64,000 bases of DNA from Agaricus subrufescens (Eukaryota > Basidiomycota > Agaricomycetes > Agaricales > Agaricaceae): positions 310,001-374,000 of the forward strand of contig CM057068.1 of the NCBI GenBank assembly GCA_029945375.1. Direction: 5' to 3'. The stretch's first letter is position 1; each line of letters starts with the position of its first letter. The notes under the pieces are model-generated. The model saw nothing but the letters and a program-made list of their open reading frames with translations, searched no databases and had not been told where the DNA came from. Below, piece after piece: positions 35,040 to 48,400 of this stretch. The translations under genes were made by a program, and so were the position numbers.

Positions 35040-35340
35040 TAGGGGCAAAATAGCTTCGAGTTCACTGGACACTTGTGTTTTTGTTGTTTGTTGCGTGGCG
35101 GTCGAACACAATTCGCGGTACATTATGAGAAGTACACGGAGAGGCAAATGATATAGAGTATATGTTGTTCTATATCAGCCGACTCAGGGGCAAAGGACTT
35201 CAAGTTCACTTAACATTGTGTTTTTCTCTTAAGGAACAAAACTCTACATTTGTTGCGTAGCGGTCGAAAGTATACCACGGTACACTATAAAAAGCACACG
35301 GAGAGCCAACTGATGTAGAGTATGTGTTGTTCTATATCAT
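35040..35340. repeat. Diverged tandem duplication (~150 bp x 2) upstream of Rpt6
   Basis: Unit 1 (about 35040-35183) and unit 2 (about 35188-35340) share, in order: aggggcaaa, ttcactt, gcggtcgaa, cggtacattat/cggtacactat, cacggagag, and gttgttctatatc. The order is collinear, with substitutions and one small insertion in unit 2. The repeats lie 100-400 bp upstream of the Rpt6 ATG. Confidence 0.8.
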
Positions 35341-37045
35341 AATCAGTTGACTCTAAGGTAACTAAAGAGAGATCTTTGGTAATAGGTGATGTATGCGAAC
35401 GCCGAAGGGAAGGGTAGAAATGAAAGTGTGCACAGGATGGCAGCATCAGGCGATATCCTTGATGCTTGATAAGTAAATTGAGAACAGGATTGCGAAGGGT
35501 GATGAAAGTCGCCAATGCCGATGATTGCTTTGAGAATCAAACACATGCCAGTGAACTGAGCGTTTACCGGGGATCTAGTATTTTGAAATGGGAGATATGC
35601 ACTGCAACTACCCTCTTTCTCTACTCGTTGTAAACCTTTATTCGCTTTTCTTTTCTCTACCCTTTTGTGCCTTTCCTGTCTAGTATTAACTATAGCATTC
35701 CTAGTGTTACGCTCACCCTTGTCCGTTACTCTCTTCACTCTCTACACCTTTGACTCTCACTCTGTGACTGTGTTAAAACGGTTTGATATCTCCTGGCGGC
35801 CGGACAAGGACAAGGTAGGCATTCGCACTAGATTCCGCAAAACCTTCGTTGTCCATCATGGTACCTAACACATGCATCGGATTAGAACGTGCTTTTTACC
35901 GATCAAACACTAGTATGCGCACCCCACCGTCATTAAATGTATCCGACCGTCTTTCCTTAATTGGAGCATTCCGTTTGGTGCGCCGCGAAACAGGTACTCT
36001 ATTTCAAAATTTTTCGTTCAATACATATCAAATTCACCCACTAGTTTTTTTTCTGAAGTTTTTTAGAGAAGGTCGTCCTAAATTTGTGGTACAGTAGTCA
36101 GAATGAACACAAGTCAATTTTTGTAGATACTCACTGCATACGTAGTTTTTAGTGAAAGTAGTATTAACATAGGATCGGATAAATAGATATCAGAGTCACC
36201 TATGTACATATGATCTGCCGCTCTTGACCAAACGTTAAGCATGACGCAGCGCTGCTCGCATCCTTGAGTATCGGTACCTGAAACCCCCTACGTAGTGCCA
36301 TCCGACGTCCAGGAATAGATCTCCATTTTAGTCCTCCCAGGCGGTCAAACAGAAATAGCTTTCCCTGGGAGTCGCTGGGCCCAGGCTGATGAGGGGCCAT
36401 CTATTATATGTAGTACGGCTCAAGCCATACATATACTGTTCGATTAGATATGCACTCATATAACCCGCGATCACCCGGTTCTTTGGAACTGAACAATCAG
36501 ACTAATATGCGCAAAAAAATAGAACAAAATAGGAGACACTTTCAACCTACACTTCGCAGTTTTCTTCGCACCCGCTGTCTATTCTAAGTTCAACACCACG
36601 AGCAACCGACTCGTTGCTAAACATGGAACATGCACTCACCACCAACGTGCATGCCGGAACTCCGTCAGTGAAGAACGTTCAATCCATTCACGTCCAAACA
36701 TTTTGAGGCGCAGTCGGCCAACGAGCACCCTCGGGCCTCTACGCTCTTCTTACCACCACTTTAGCGCCGTTGCTTACTGCCAAGTTACTGCCAAGGCCTT
36801 GATGAATTAGTCAGCGCCGCAAACTGAACTGCTACGCTCCTGAGGTTTGGAGCTGACTAAACCATCAAGGCCAGCTTCTGTGGAGTACCACCTTTTCTAA
36901 ATCTATGTCTAAGTCTCATTCGATGCGCGAGCGAACGTGCAACTTGGGTGTCAATGTGTGCCGACGGGAATTAGTACTCCTATTTACATAGTCATAAAAC
37001 GCAGCGACGTCAAACGCTGCAGCTTCCCTCAGCTTTCTGACAGCC
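35341..37045. other. 1.7 kb gene-poor interval
   Basis: No supported gene on either strand. Open frames up to 131 codons (35343-35738, minus) lack motifs and read like AT-rich noncoding DNA. It holds the promoter of the permease gene at its right end. The true N-terminus of that permease could start in an upstream exon here. Confidence 0.45.
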
Positions 37046-39843
37046 ATGCTTGTTACATCCAAGGATGGCATTCGGAGAGTTTCTCTAATCTTTGCGTGAG
37101 TTTTTTCCGCTTTTTCCGCTTTTTGTTCTCATCGCTATCCGTAGTTGTGGAACTGCGTTGTTCTCCGATGGTCAGCCTATACTATGCTTCGTCGAGGCAT
37201 ACTTAGTGACAGTTTTCATTTAAAGGTTATGCTAACGGTGTACTGACTGATGGTGAGTCCTCTACACCTCATTCCATCAGAGCTCTACTAATTACGGTCT
37301 TCAGTAAACACGCGTGAGCCCATTCTTTTTTGGATCAGAGATTCCGCCTCATCTTTGTTGGCAGTGCTCAATCGTATCTACGGCCCTGATAGAGTAGACC
37401 AGCACAACTACGGTACGATTGTGCGAAGTACGACATTTGCTGGCACGATTTTTGGAATGATTCTCTTTGGTAACTTTTCTTTCGTTCTTTTTTTCTTTGG
37501 CCGGCGTAGAACTCACGTTTTTGGGAAGGTTGGTTATCCGATAAAATGGGGAGAAAGTCAGGAATGGTGTGTATAGCAATTGGCTATAAAAGTGTGACAG
37601 CTTTCTGATACTGATATGTCATTTTTCAGATGACCGCAACTGTCATCGTATTCCTCTTCTCTGGTCTCTCGGCTGCTTCATCCGGTGCCCACAATAGTCT
37701 TGGTGGGATGTTGGCTATGTTAAGTGCAATGCGGTCAGTCTTTTTTTAAATTCTATTCCAACTTTATCCGACGCCGCGATTTCTCCCAAATTGCTGAATA
37801 GTTTCCTTCTTGGAATTGGACTTGGTGCAGAATACCCCTGTGGATCGGTTTCTGCTTCAGAGCAATCCGAGCAACCTGACATTCACAAGCGAGCTCAACA
37901 CCGATGGTTCGTTTTGGCTACCAGTGCGGTTTATTTTCCTTCTACAAACAATCAATATCGCTCAACCCGACCTCAGATACCCAACTTAATCTCGGAGGCA
38001 TAGCTGGTGGTTTTGTGCCATTGGTTTTATTCTGGATGTAAGCGAATCCTCGACAGTTCAATTTCGATTAACCTCACAACTCTGTATTATTTACCCTCGA
38101 TATAGTTTCGGCAATAACCACCTACGGGCGGTCTGGCGTATGGCATTAGGTCTTGGTATGATACCCGCGGCGTTGGTCTTCTTGTGGCGACTCAAGATGG
38201 AGGAACCTGATCGTTACAAGAGTGACGCAATGAAGTATACAAAAATACCATACTTTTTGGTGCTTAAGAAATATTGGCCTCGACTTGCAGTAATCTCGTT
38301 TATCTGGTGAGTGCATTCCCTTTTGTTTGTCTACATTTCAATTCGTGGTTTGTTAATGAGTTTGATGCTCTTATATCTAGGTTCCTTTATGATTTTGTCG
38401 CGTTAGTAAAATGAATTATGGTGTGTTGTCTGACAACTGAGTTCTCAATATAGATTCCCAGTTCGTCCAGTCTTGTTTCCTCAGAAGCCGCAGCTGAATT
38501 GAAGTTATTTTATAGTTCGGTATATATTCAACGACAATTCTCGACAAGTGAGTTTGTTCTCTCAAATGATACGAACAAAACGTTAACGATGGCCTCCAGT
38601 GTCACAGGTGGCTCCAAATCGCTGACCGTTATTTTTGGATGGAACCTTGTCATCCTGTATGTCTGTTCTCCAACTACGAAATTTTGATCCTTACTGACCA
38701 AATATCGCATCCTAAAGTCTGTTCAGTCTTCCTGGTTCGTTGATCCATCCTGATTACGCAGCGTATGTCTGACACACGCGTTATTGCTAACAGGAAGTGT
38801 CCTTGGTGCTTTCTTGATTGATAATATTGGCGCCAAATATTCCTTGGTATGCGCCCTTTTTTATCAAAGCAAAAGTATGATAAACTGATCTGGCACCTCA
38901 GATTGGTGGTCTTGTCATGCAAGCTATTGTTGGGTACCTCATGAGCGGACTCTACAAACAGTAAGTAGATAATTTTCGACCGAGAAAGAAGCAGCTCTGA
39001 TGGAACGTTAGGCTCACGAAACACATTGCGGCTTTCGTGGTATGTACCTCCATTGACAACCACCCTCTCCAACGACGTCTTATATCTTGTTTACTCTAGG
39101 TACTTTATGGAGTTTTCCAAGCCCTGGGAGGTGTCGGTAAGAGAGATCCTCTCCAAGTTTATCCCAAAGTTCAAGAAAGGTTTTAAGGTCCTGGAAACAA
39201 TATTGGTCTTCTCGCGGCCAAGTCGAGTCCAACTGCATTCCGTGGCCACTTTTATGGTATCGCGGCGGCATGGGGGAAAGTCGGAGCTTTCGTTGGTACC
39301 TGGGGTAAGTTTGCAATAAATTGAGTCTGGTCAACTTACAAATGGTGTTGTCTCTTCCAAGCCTTCCCTCCTATGATTAAGGGTATGTTGGAACCATATA
39401 TTGTGATTGTCGAGATCACAGGCTTAATACTGTTACTTTGAATTAGCTTTCGGTGGATCCGGGTCTCTTAGAGGTAATACTGGACCTTTCTGGGTCGGGA
39501 GTTGTACGTACTCGTGTATTTGATCTTTGGATTGCGCTGATGATAGATAAACAAAGCTGTTGCTCTTCTCAGTGCTATCACTGCTCTCTTCTTCTTGGAT
39601 CCTATTCACACCGATGGGCTAAAGGAATTAGATCGTGAAGTCAGTCCTATTTTCCTTTTATCATCTACTTTCGTAGCAGAACCTCACTCGTCATCTTTTT
39701 TCCTCTCTCTTTCTTTTTTTTTTCATCAACAGTTCCGCGAGTACTTGGAAGAACATGGGTATGATACATCTGCGATGGGTCTTCCTGGTTCAACTGAAAC
39801 TGTACAGATTGAAAAGAGTGGCTCATATGAATCTAAAGTTTAA
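37046..39843 (+). CDS. Git1-like MFS glycerophosphodiester/phosphate permease
   Basis: Plasma-membrane MFS transporter, about 480 residues in 24 exons (37046-37095, 37145-37170, 37226-37252, 37305-37313, 37365-37469, 37529-37566, 37630-37733, 37802-37923, 37977-38037, 38106-38306, 38381-38401, 38454-38460, 38516-38547, 38600-38656, 38718-38734, 38794-38846, 38902-38960, 39012-39039, 39100-39136, 39188-39304, 39362-39382, 39447-39503, 39557-39639, 39733-39843). All phases agree, including a 9 nt and a 7 nt microexon. Marks: first helix [15 protein letters not shown]; the MFS loop motif [32 protein letters not shown]; and [14 protein letters not shown]. These resemble yeast Git1, which takes up glycerophosphoinositol and glycerophosphocholine. 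Substrate here is inferred. The start ATG is provisional because the cytosolic N-terminus is short. Confidence 0.85.
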
Positions 39844-40339
39844 AAAACCGGAGGCCTTTTCTTAGGAACAAAAAAGGACGAGGAAGAGTAGTGTACTCGA
39901 AATGATAATTGATGATAATATTGGAAACGTTTATCTGATGTTGAGAGTTTTAACGTATATATATATTACCATTGTTGTGAAAGTGGCTCTATCATTGAGC
40001 ATGTGAAATTTTTGGGGAAAAGGTGGTCACTAATGTCTTCCATTGCTGTTATATGCAAATAGACTCATTTACTTCTGGTAGTTTCTATTGAGAATGACCG
40101 AATACATCGATGAGTCTTTCGTTATGTTATTGTGTGCGAGACGCACCGGCGAGTGCCGAGTGATAGTTACCAAATGACATCTCATTGAATTCAGATTCAT
40201 TCGCGAGCGATGATGGGCGGCGACGCCAGAATGGCAGGGGTGAGAAGCCATCTAATAACAAATTGAATCATGAATGTGCCCTACATGAGTCGCTATACAA
40301 GAGCTGTCTTTTTCGGGTGTAAGACTGTCACACCAAAAA
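39844..40339. other. Convergent 3' intergenic region
   Basis: Lies between the permease (plus) and aprataxin (minus) stop codons. AT-rich, no coding signal; holds both terminators. Confidence 0.55.
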
Positions 40340-41304
40340 CTAGTTTTGTGGAGCCTCAGATTTAGTCTTCTTCTGAGGTGGGTCGCTGTCGCGAGTCGTA
40401 TCTTCTTTCTCCGATGAAACTTGATTCGGACCTGCCTCATGCGCTTCTAATTTCCGTTTTTTGCGTTCAGCCTGACTTTGAAGTTTTAGCCATTCATCTT
40501 GGAGATGTTTTTTCAACGTCGGGATGTTTTTTTGCTCAGAATGACAGTGAAAGCAGGAGAGGGAATCTTTCAAGAGGGGTTCATACTTGGAAGACGAGAG
40601 CTTGATCATCTTTTGTTAAAAAGGTGCCTTGGTTAGAATTGGGTGATAGTTGGAAAGAAAGAGGTCGTCAGAACTAGAGCTTACGTTCTGGTAATACGTC
40701 GGTTCGGCGTCGAACCAGGACAAAATTTCATCAATATGCAAGAAAAATCCAAGTTTGGGGTGAAATGAATTATAGTGTTTCTTGTGCTTCAATTTTTCGG
40801 AGACAAGGTCGCCGGACACGACATGCATATGTAAATGCCTAAGCATCATTCAACTTATGTGACACAGTCAAGACGATGGGCTCACTCCATTGATGGCACA
40901 CCGTGAAAGCCCAGCCAAATGTCCCAGACAAAACCGTACCGTTCCTTCATCTCTTGTTCTATTTCAGCCTTCACCTTCACACCTTCGGCTTTCATGGAGG
41001 TCAGAACATCCTTTGCCGCTTGTTTATTAATATTCTTTGAATCGAATAGAGTGCGGAGATTCGAGAGGTCAGAAGCCAAAGGAAGTCGCGTCTCGGGTTC
41101 TGCTTCTCCGTTGTTTTCCGCGCTTTCGAGTTTATCGGATGCAGGGAATGTGGCGCGAGGGAGCACGAGGAAGTGAAACATAGATTTGGGGTAGGCATCA
41201 TAAATTGTCATGTTCCTGTCCGAGTGTCGGAAGAGTATGGAAGCCGGGAGAGTAAGTGGGTCCTTAAGGGCATATGTGCGTAGAATGGAGAGGTTTGGGG
41301 GCAT
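40340..41304 (-). CDS. hnt3: Aprataxin-like DNA repair hydrolase (Hnt3)
   Basis: Three exons on the minus strand (40886-41304, 40685-40838, 40340-40609); 280 residues. Aprataxin removes AMP from 5' ends left by abortive DNA ligation and acts in the nucleus. The HIT domain has YDAYPKSMFHFLVLPR and the histidine triad HLHMHVVS, with the residue after the motif typical of the aprataxin branch. A C-terminal zinc finger CFHCHSEQ...LKKHLQDEW fits the C2HE type specific to aprataxins. It is followed by a Lys/Arg-rich tail (ERKKRKLE) that could localise it to the nucleus. An acidic insert of ~30 residues lies between the N-terminal strand and the HIT core. The second intron sits just before the triad. 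Confidence 0.9.
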
Positions 41305-41628
41305 GCCTGACGATGGTATTTGGAAAAGATTTGAAGCGGTTACTTAATCGACTGCTGATGGCCTAGCCTGGGACATGTTTCCCTTTTTATCTCGAACCTC
41401 TTTGTCTTGCTTCTATCAGAAATATGGAATCACTCTGGAACGATACCTCTCTTTGACACCATGACAGTAGTGGGTCCCGCCGCATGGCCTAATAGAAGCC
41501 CAAGATGCTCATGAGCACGTAATCCTCACCCTTGTTCCATCACCTCGTGGCACTGAGCTTATAAGGACAAGGCAGACAAGCAACTAGTAACTTGTAACGC
41601 CGTTGCCTCTCAGTCCCTTTCCTCTGTG
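41305..41628. other. Divergent promoter region: aprataxin and helicase B
   Basis: 324 bp shared upstream region of two divergent genes; no coding signal. Confidence 0.5.
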
Positions 41629-44600
41629 ATGCCTCGGAACTGCCCCAATATCCTTTCCTCCGGTGTCTGCACTGACGCTCAATGTCTTTTGGAACATAAC
41701 ATCCACACCTGCGACACTTGCAATTATGTCGCCCGTGACGTCCGGGAATATAATGCTCACATAGGAGGCAAAAAGCACAGAAGAGCCATGAGCGGCAAAG
41801 TCTATCAGATTCAGTACTGCCCCGCATGCAAATGTCCAGTAAATTCATGTGATTGGGAACTACATATCACGGGAAGGAAACATTCGCGCCAGGCTCAAAA
41901 TCCCGATCTTGAACCAACGGCTATCTTCCCGACGGAGACGCACACATATTGTGGTATCTGTCAAATTTCGATATTGAATCATCTGTGGTCCCAGCATCTA
42001 TCCGGCGGTCGTCACATGCGTTTTCAACGTTATGCCGTCTTCAAAGCAGCACAGGATGACTCTGAAAAGGACAAGAACGGGGTCGTTGTCGAAGGAGACT
42101 CAGACTTCGGCATCGTAGAACCAGCGACTGGCGCTAGCGGACTCACGGTATCCCTTAAGATATCCTGTACTGTTCCGCTGGCGAGGATCGCTATGGTTAC
42201 TGCCAAGTTGAGCGCAGACCTCGGCTCGCAGCTAAGGAGAGTGGCATCACCGTAAGTTGAAGTTTTCATTGACCAACTGCATACCTATGACGCCGCGAAC
42301 CAGGTTCTCTGTCTCAGTCCAGGGTTCCAATCTCAAACTATCGAGTCGTCCTACCGTAGTGAACATAAAATTCTCACAAGAGTTCATCGGACGATATCAA
42401 GATCGTATTGAGCTCCATTTCAAGGACCAGCAACTTAACAAGGATTTCATTATCTCTAGAACCATACGCGCAATTGTTGGAGACCGTAATGCGCACGAGG
42501 AGTTGAGGGCTCGAGTGCCCTACGTTCCCCGAGTACGAAATAAGAATCGTGAACCTGAAACCAAGATTGTCGAGGGCGAGGCACCCCCATCGCTCAACGC
42601 CATTACTTACGTTACCAAACTCCCCAAAGCCAGTATTCCGCCTCATCTTCTTTCAACTCTCAACGTGTCCTCAAAGAGTTCCAAAGAGAATGTCGACTCT
42701 ATCCAGAATGGATTTCTGCCGAAGTTTTTGAACTCGGATACGCACGGACGTCATTTCAAGAATCTTATTTGGGTCGAAGAGCAACAAATGGAGTAAGGGT
42801 TATCGCCATATCCTCTAGGTTCGTCATGACATTTTTGTTACAGACAGGATTTAGAGAGATATGATATGGAAAACTCGACTCTGACTCGACACAATCGCTA
42901 TTACTAGTATGTCCATATTATTAACCCCAACTCTCGTATAAACTTATCCTTCTTCAGTCTTTCTGTACCTGGATTGGCCGAAAAGCGCCCCAGCGTACTG
43001 ATCGGTAACGTCTCGCGATTTATGCTTTTCAAATGCCGCTGATGAATGCCATAGGTGATAGAATATTGGTTAGAAAACAGAACGATCAGGCGGGGCATTG
43101 GCATGCGGGGCACGTCCACGTTGTCCGAATGGCCGAAGTCGGATTAGTATTCCACGAGTCATTCCAAGGCTGGACAGCTTCACAAAAGTATTATGTTCGG
43201 TTTAAACTAAATCGTATCCCCCTTCAACGCCAACATCAAGCGCTCGACACTGTTTTCACAGAAAATCGTGTCCTCTTTCCTGACTCATCTCACCTTCCTA
43301 TGGTGACAACACCTCGACCTCCACCGATGATTGTTAACCAGTTAATTTCTTCGAACCCGGCTCAATTACAGGCAGTCACTTCCACCGTAGCGGCAGCTCC
43401 CGGATCGTTACCATTTATCATATTCGGACCGTGAGTTTAATAATCCTATCTATCGTTTGACGGTTCCTCATGGGTTTATTGTAGACCGGGGACGGGAAAG
43501 ACCATCACTATTGTGGAATCTATCATTCAATTGGTAAAAAAGAATCCCAAGATCCGAGTTCTAGCCTGCGCACCTTCAAACTCTGCTGCTGATTTAATCG
43601 CTTTGCGGCTCTCCTCGGCTCTTAACAAAGAAGAACTCTTCCGGATGTACGCACCGTCCCGACTCAAAGGACAAGTACCCGATGCTCTGGAACCTTTCAG
43701 CTATTATCGTGATAACGGCGTATCCCGTCCTTGTTTCTCAGTTCCCCCTATGGCGGCTATGAAGCGGTATCGAGTTATTGTTTCCACGCTCATTTCCGCA
43801 TCCATTGCCTTTGGAATTGGCATGCCCCGAGGACATTTCAGCCATATCTTTATTGATGAGGCTGGTCAGGCGACAGAACCTGAAGCTTGCGTGTCTATCA
43901 AGACTATGGCCGACCCTTCTACGAATATCATTCTTTCTGGTGACCCCAAGCAATTGGGACCTATCATTCGCTCTGGTATCGCCAGTAAACTTGGTCTTGA
44001 GCTGAGCTATATTGAACGTCTGATATCACGACCGGCCTATAATTTAAGAACGGGCTATGGCAAAAGGTGAGTATTACTTCCTTGTTATAATTGCGGACGA
44101 ACCAATTAAATTTTGATTATTAGTATCGTGAAACTTGTGAAAAACTTTAGATCTCACGAAGCTATTCTCAGCTTCCCGAATGAGCGATTTTATGGAAACG
44201 ATTTACAGCCTTGTGGTGACGCTAAAACCATCAACGCTTATCTTAATTCGGAGTATCTCCCGAATAAGAAATTCCCTATTGTCTTCCATTGCGTTACGGG
44301 AAAAGACGAGCGGGAGGCTAGTTCCCCTTCATTTTTCAATATTGATGAAGCTACGCAGGTGAGGACATATATCCAAAAGTTGAAGAAGGATCGCAAGTTT
44401 AGGACGAGTGCGTTTATTAATTTCTGAATCCCTTGATGTGGGTTGAACCGGTCTTCTAGCTGATCATGATATTGGGGTTATCACGCCGTATCATGCACAA
44501 TGCCTCAAGATCCGAACTGCGCTTCGTGGAGTCGCTGATGAAGTGAAAGTAGGCTCAGTTGAAGAGTTTCAAGGTCAGGTAAGCGAAAATGAATATGTCC

Positions 44601-45108
44601 AAAAGTGTGCTTTTTGGGGGGGTACTAAGCTTCGCAAAGGAAAGAAAGGTTATTATCATCTCAACTGTTCGAAGTAGCAAGAAATTCGTGTCATATGATA
44701 TCAGACATACTCTTGGGTTTGTTGCGAGTCCCCGTCGGTTCAACGGTACGCGGATATCAATACTTTATTGCGCTGTCTATGTAAAGTTAATTTGACCTAC
44801 TAGTTTCCGTAACGCGAGCACAAGCTCTCCTTATAATCATCGGAGATCCAAATGTTTTGGGGCTTGACCCATTGTGGAGATCTTTCCTCAACTATATCTA
44901 TCTCAATAATGGTTGGAAAGGCCCGGATATTCCATGGGACCCTGAGGAACCTGTTGAAGAGGCTGGGGGATACGATAGTGCTGTGAGGAATGCGGCTCTG
45001 GCCGATATGAATGACTTTACTCGACGGATGGAGGAGTTGACGATTGAAGGTGCTGGTGATGAGGATGTAGATGCTGGTGTTGATAGACCGTGGCGCGATG
45101 TAGAATGA
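41629..45108 (+). CDS. MOV10/SDE3-like zinc-finger helicase (copy B)
   Basis: Ten exons (41629-42251, 42304-42792, 42844-42906, 42958-43004, 43055-43430, 43485-44066, 44124-44407, 44460-44578, 44640-44745, 44804-45108); 997 residues. The N-terminus has one CCCH-like finger (C-x8-C-x4-C-x4-H) and three C2H2/U1-type fingers (CDTC..H; CPAC..H; CGIC..H), typical of RNA-binding proteins. Helicase motifs: I GPPGTGKT, Ia [61 protein letters not shown]. The C-terminus is acidic and ends DRPWRDVE. It is the first of three head-to-tail copies (B, C, D). A function in RNA silencing or retroelement restriction is inferred from MOV10/SDE3; it could also serve general RNA turnover. Confidence 0.9.
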
Positions 45109-45413
45109 GCACTGTATCTTAGTGACCAGGTTGAGGCGATACTTTTTGTATATCTGAAATGACAACAGACGCAGTCGAGTAGCTTAATGATAATTATACA
45201 TGAGTAGCCAAGTTGCGTGGGTAGATGGATCACATTGACTTTGACGTTGTTCTTTTTGGTCCTGTCAATCAGTCAGAAGTCTAGGCCTCAGCACATGACT
45301 AGCGGCGCCGGCGAGCTATATAATCCGTTGTATGTAATCGATGGGTTGTGGGTTTCATCGATCTCGTCTCCCACCGTCGTACCGTTCGATCGCGCGGAAA
45401 ACGGCTGGTCATT
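45109..45413. other. Spacer between helicases B and C
   Basis: 305 bp; terminator of copy B and promoter of copy C. No coding signal. Confidence 0.5.
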
Positions 45414-48400
45414 ATGTCGACGGTTTGCCCCACTTTCTTATCATCAGGTTCTTGCGACAACCGCGAATGCTCTTATAATCATAATATCTTTTTCTGCGAT
45501 GTATGCCGAAGAACCTTTGGGAGCTCTAGTGGATACAAAAGTCACTGTGCATCAAAAACACACAAAAGACAGGTTTCCGGTGCCGCGCTGGTGTTTTGTC
45601 CACCGTGCCGCCGCTTCTTCAAGTACAATGGGTGGAAAGATCACAAGCGGAGTAAAAAACACCAAAAGAAAGCAGCGGCTTGTAACATTTCTCCTGACGC
45701 TCCACCGGCAAAGGAATTCCCCCCTGACATCAACCTCACCCACCGCTTTTGTTCACACTGTCAAATGTACATTGACCACAAGAGATGGGAAGCACATGCC
45801 AGAAAGAAGGAACACCAGCGTGGTACACAGTTTGTTGCCCTCATGATGGCTCAAGGCGAAGCAGAAAAGGATAAAAACGATGTCGAAATTCAAGGAGACT
45901 TGGATTTCAGCATCGTTGACCTGGAAACTTCGCGTCAAGGCCTTACAAGGACTCTTGAGCTTCGCATAACAGCACCGCTGGCACAAGTCTCTCTTTTGTC
46001 GGTGAAATTGTGTGCGAATCCTGGATCGGCACGAAAGAAACGCGTTCCCTCGTGAGTTTCTCGCTCCGATGGATTTCGCGAACTCTGATCAAGGCGTATA
46101 GTTTCTCTGCTGCTATTGAAGGGAGTGCGCGCCAATTATCCAATTTGCATCCCCTCAGAATCAACGTCAAATTCCGAGAAGATTATATAGGTCATTACCA
46201 AGATAGGCTTGAAATTGAATTGGAGGAAAAAAGGTTGAAGAAGGTATTCAGTATCTCGCGAATGGTGTACGCCATCGTTGGTGACCCTTTACTTCGTGAG
46301 CGGCTGAAACCTAGTCAACCGTACATACCACGTACCCGCGGGCCCCGCGAACCTGAGACCCGAATCATTCAAGGCGTACCTCCGCCTTCTCTTCAAGCCA
46401 TCCCCTATGTGTCCCGACTACCAGCTGCAGATATCCCGAAACACCTGTTGTCTTCCTTGGCCGGTTCTTCCACTGCCTCTACTGAGAATGTTCAGATGAT
46501 CCAGGATACATTTCTGCCGAAGCTGTTTGATGCGGGATCACACGGAAGGCACTTTAATATTCTCGTTTGGATTGAGGAGCAGAAAATGGAGTACGTACTA
46601 TTTTTTCGCCTACTTTCAATACATGTTGACCTGCGATCGAAAGGCAAGACTTGGAAAGATACGATATGAAGGCGGCAACTCTTAGTTCTAATCCGCCTTA
46701 TTACCAGTACTTGATTTCTGTCTTTTCGGAGTCTTCTGTCGCTGATAGTTTCTTTAGCCTTGATATTCCGGGTCTTGCAGAGAAACGTCCTAGTGTCCTT
46801 GTCGGTGAGCTGATTACTCACTTAGATAATCTTGAGCATCCGTACGATGCATTCATGACATTTTGTAGGCGATCGAATCTTTGTCCGAAAGAGTGACGGC
46901 GAACAGGGCCATTGGTTCGAGGGCCATGTACATTTTGTACATCAGCGTGAAGTTGGTTTACGCTTCCATGGCTCTTTCAAAGGATGGTCGCCTCGCCAAA
47001 CGTATCACATTCGTTTCAAGCTCAACCGCATTCCTGCACGTCGCCAGCATCAGGCACTTGACACCGTCTTCACTCAATCCCGGGTCCTTTTCCCCAACTC
47101 ATCCCACTTGCCTATGGTCCCCATTCCCGAGCCGGGGTTCACTCCAGTAAACCCTTTGATAGCTAAGAATCCCGCACAACTGCAAGCGGTCGCTTCTATA
47201 CGAGGGGCCGCCCCAGGGTCGTTGCCATTTATCGTTTTCGGGCCGTAAGTCTTCTTCAACCGCCTACTGCATACCTGAGCTGAGACATGTAACAGACCTG
47301 GAACTGGAAAAACGGTCACGATCGTGGAAGCGATCAAACAACTTTTGAGGAAAGACCCGGAAGTCAAGATTCTCGCTTGTGCACCCTCTAATTCGGCGGC
47401 AGATCTCATTGCTCTCAGGTTACTGGACGACGTTAATGAAGATGAGATGTTCCGAATGTATGCACCTTCCAGAAGCAAGAAACAGATGCCAGATGAATTG
47501 GAGCGATTTTCCTACTATCGCGACGATGGAGAAACTCGACCCTGCTACAGTGTGAAATCTCTCGCTACTATGCAGAGATACAGGGTTATCATTTCGACTT
47601 GCATTTCAGCTTCTATCCTGCCTGGTATTGGAATGACTCGTGGTCATTTCAGTCATATCTTTATTGATGAGGCTGGGCAAGCCACGGAGCCTGAAGTGTT
47701 CGTGTCGATAAAGATGATGACGGACTCCGAAACTAATGTTGTGCTATCCGGAGACCCTAAGCAGCTGGGGCCTATCATTCGCAGTGGGATTGCTAGGCGA
47801 CTTGGATTAGAAGTCAGTTACATGGAGCGGTTGATGGCACGTATACCGTACGACCTGGCTACTGGCGCTGGAAAGAGGTACTGTGTCCTCCGCCATCGCC
47901 TATCGTATGGTCTGACTCTGCACAAAATAGCATTATCAAGCTGGTCAAAAATTTCCGCTCTCACAACGCAATTTTAGCGTTTCCGAATGAGCACTTCTAT
48001 GGAAATGATTTGGAACCGTCGGCGAAAACCGACGTCATCAATGCCTATCTCGGTTCTCCTTATCTTCCGAACAAAAGGTTCCCTGTCGTATTCCATTCAG
48101 TAAGCGGAAAAGATGACCGAGAAGCATCTTCACCATCTTTCTTCAATATTGATGAAGTCCTACAAGTTAAGGCATACGTGGAACAGTTAAGGGCAGACAG
48201 GGTTTTCAGAACGGGTAAGCTGGTTCTTCAAAAATGTGTGCTCGACAGACTTACGCTTTGTCAGGGGACCCAGATATTGGCGTCATAACGCCTTATCATT
48301 CTCAGTGTCTCAAGATACGTGACGCTCTTCGTGATGTTGCTGATAAGGTCAAAGTCGGGTCTGTTGAAGAATTCCAAGGTCAAGTAAGTCATTGTAAATC

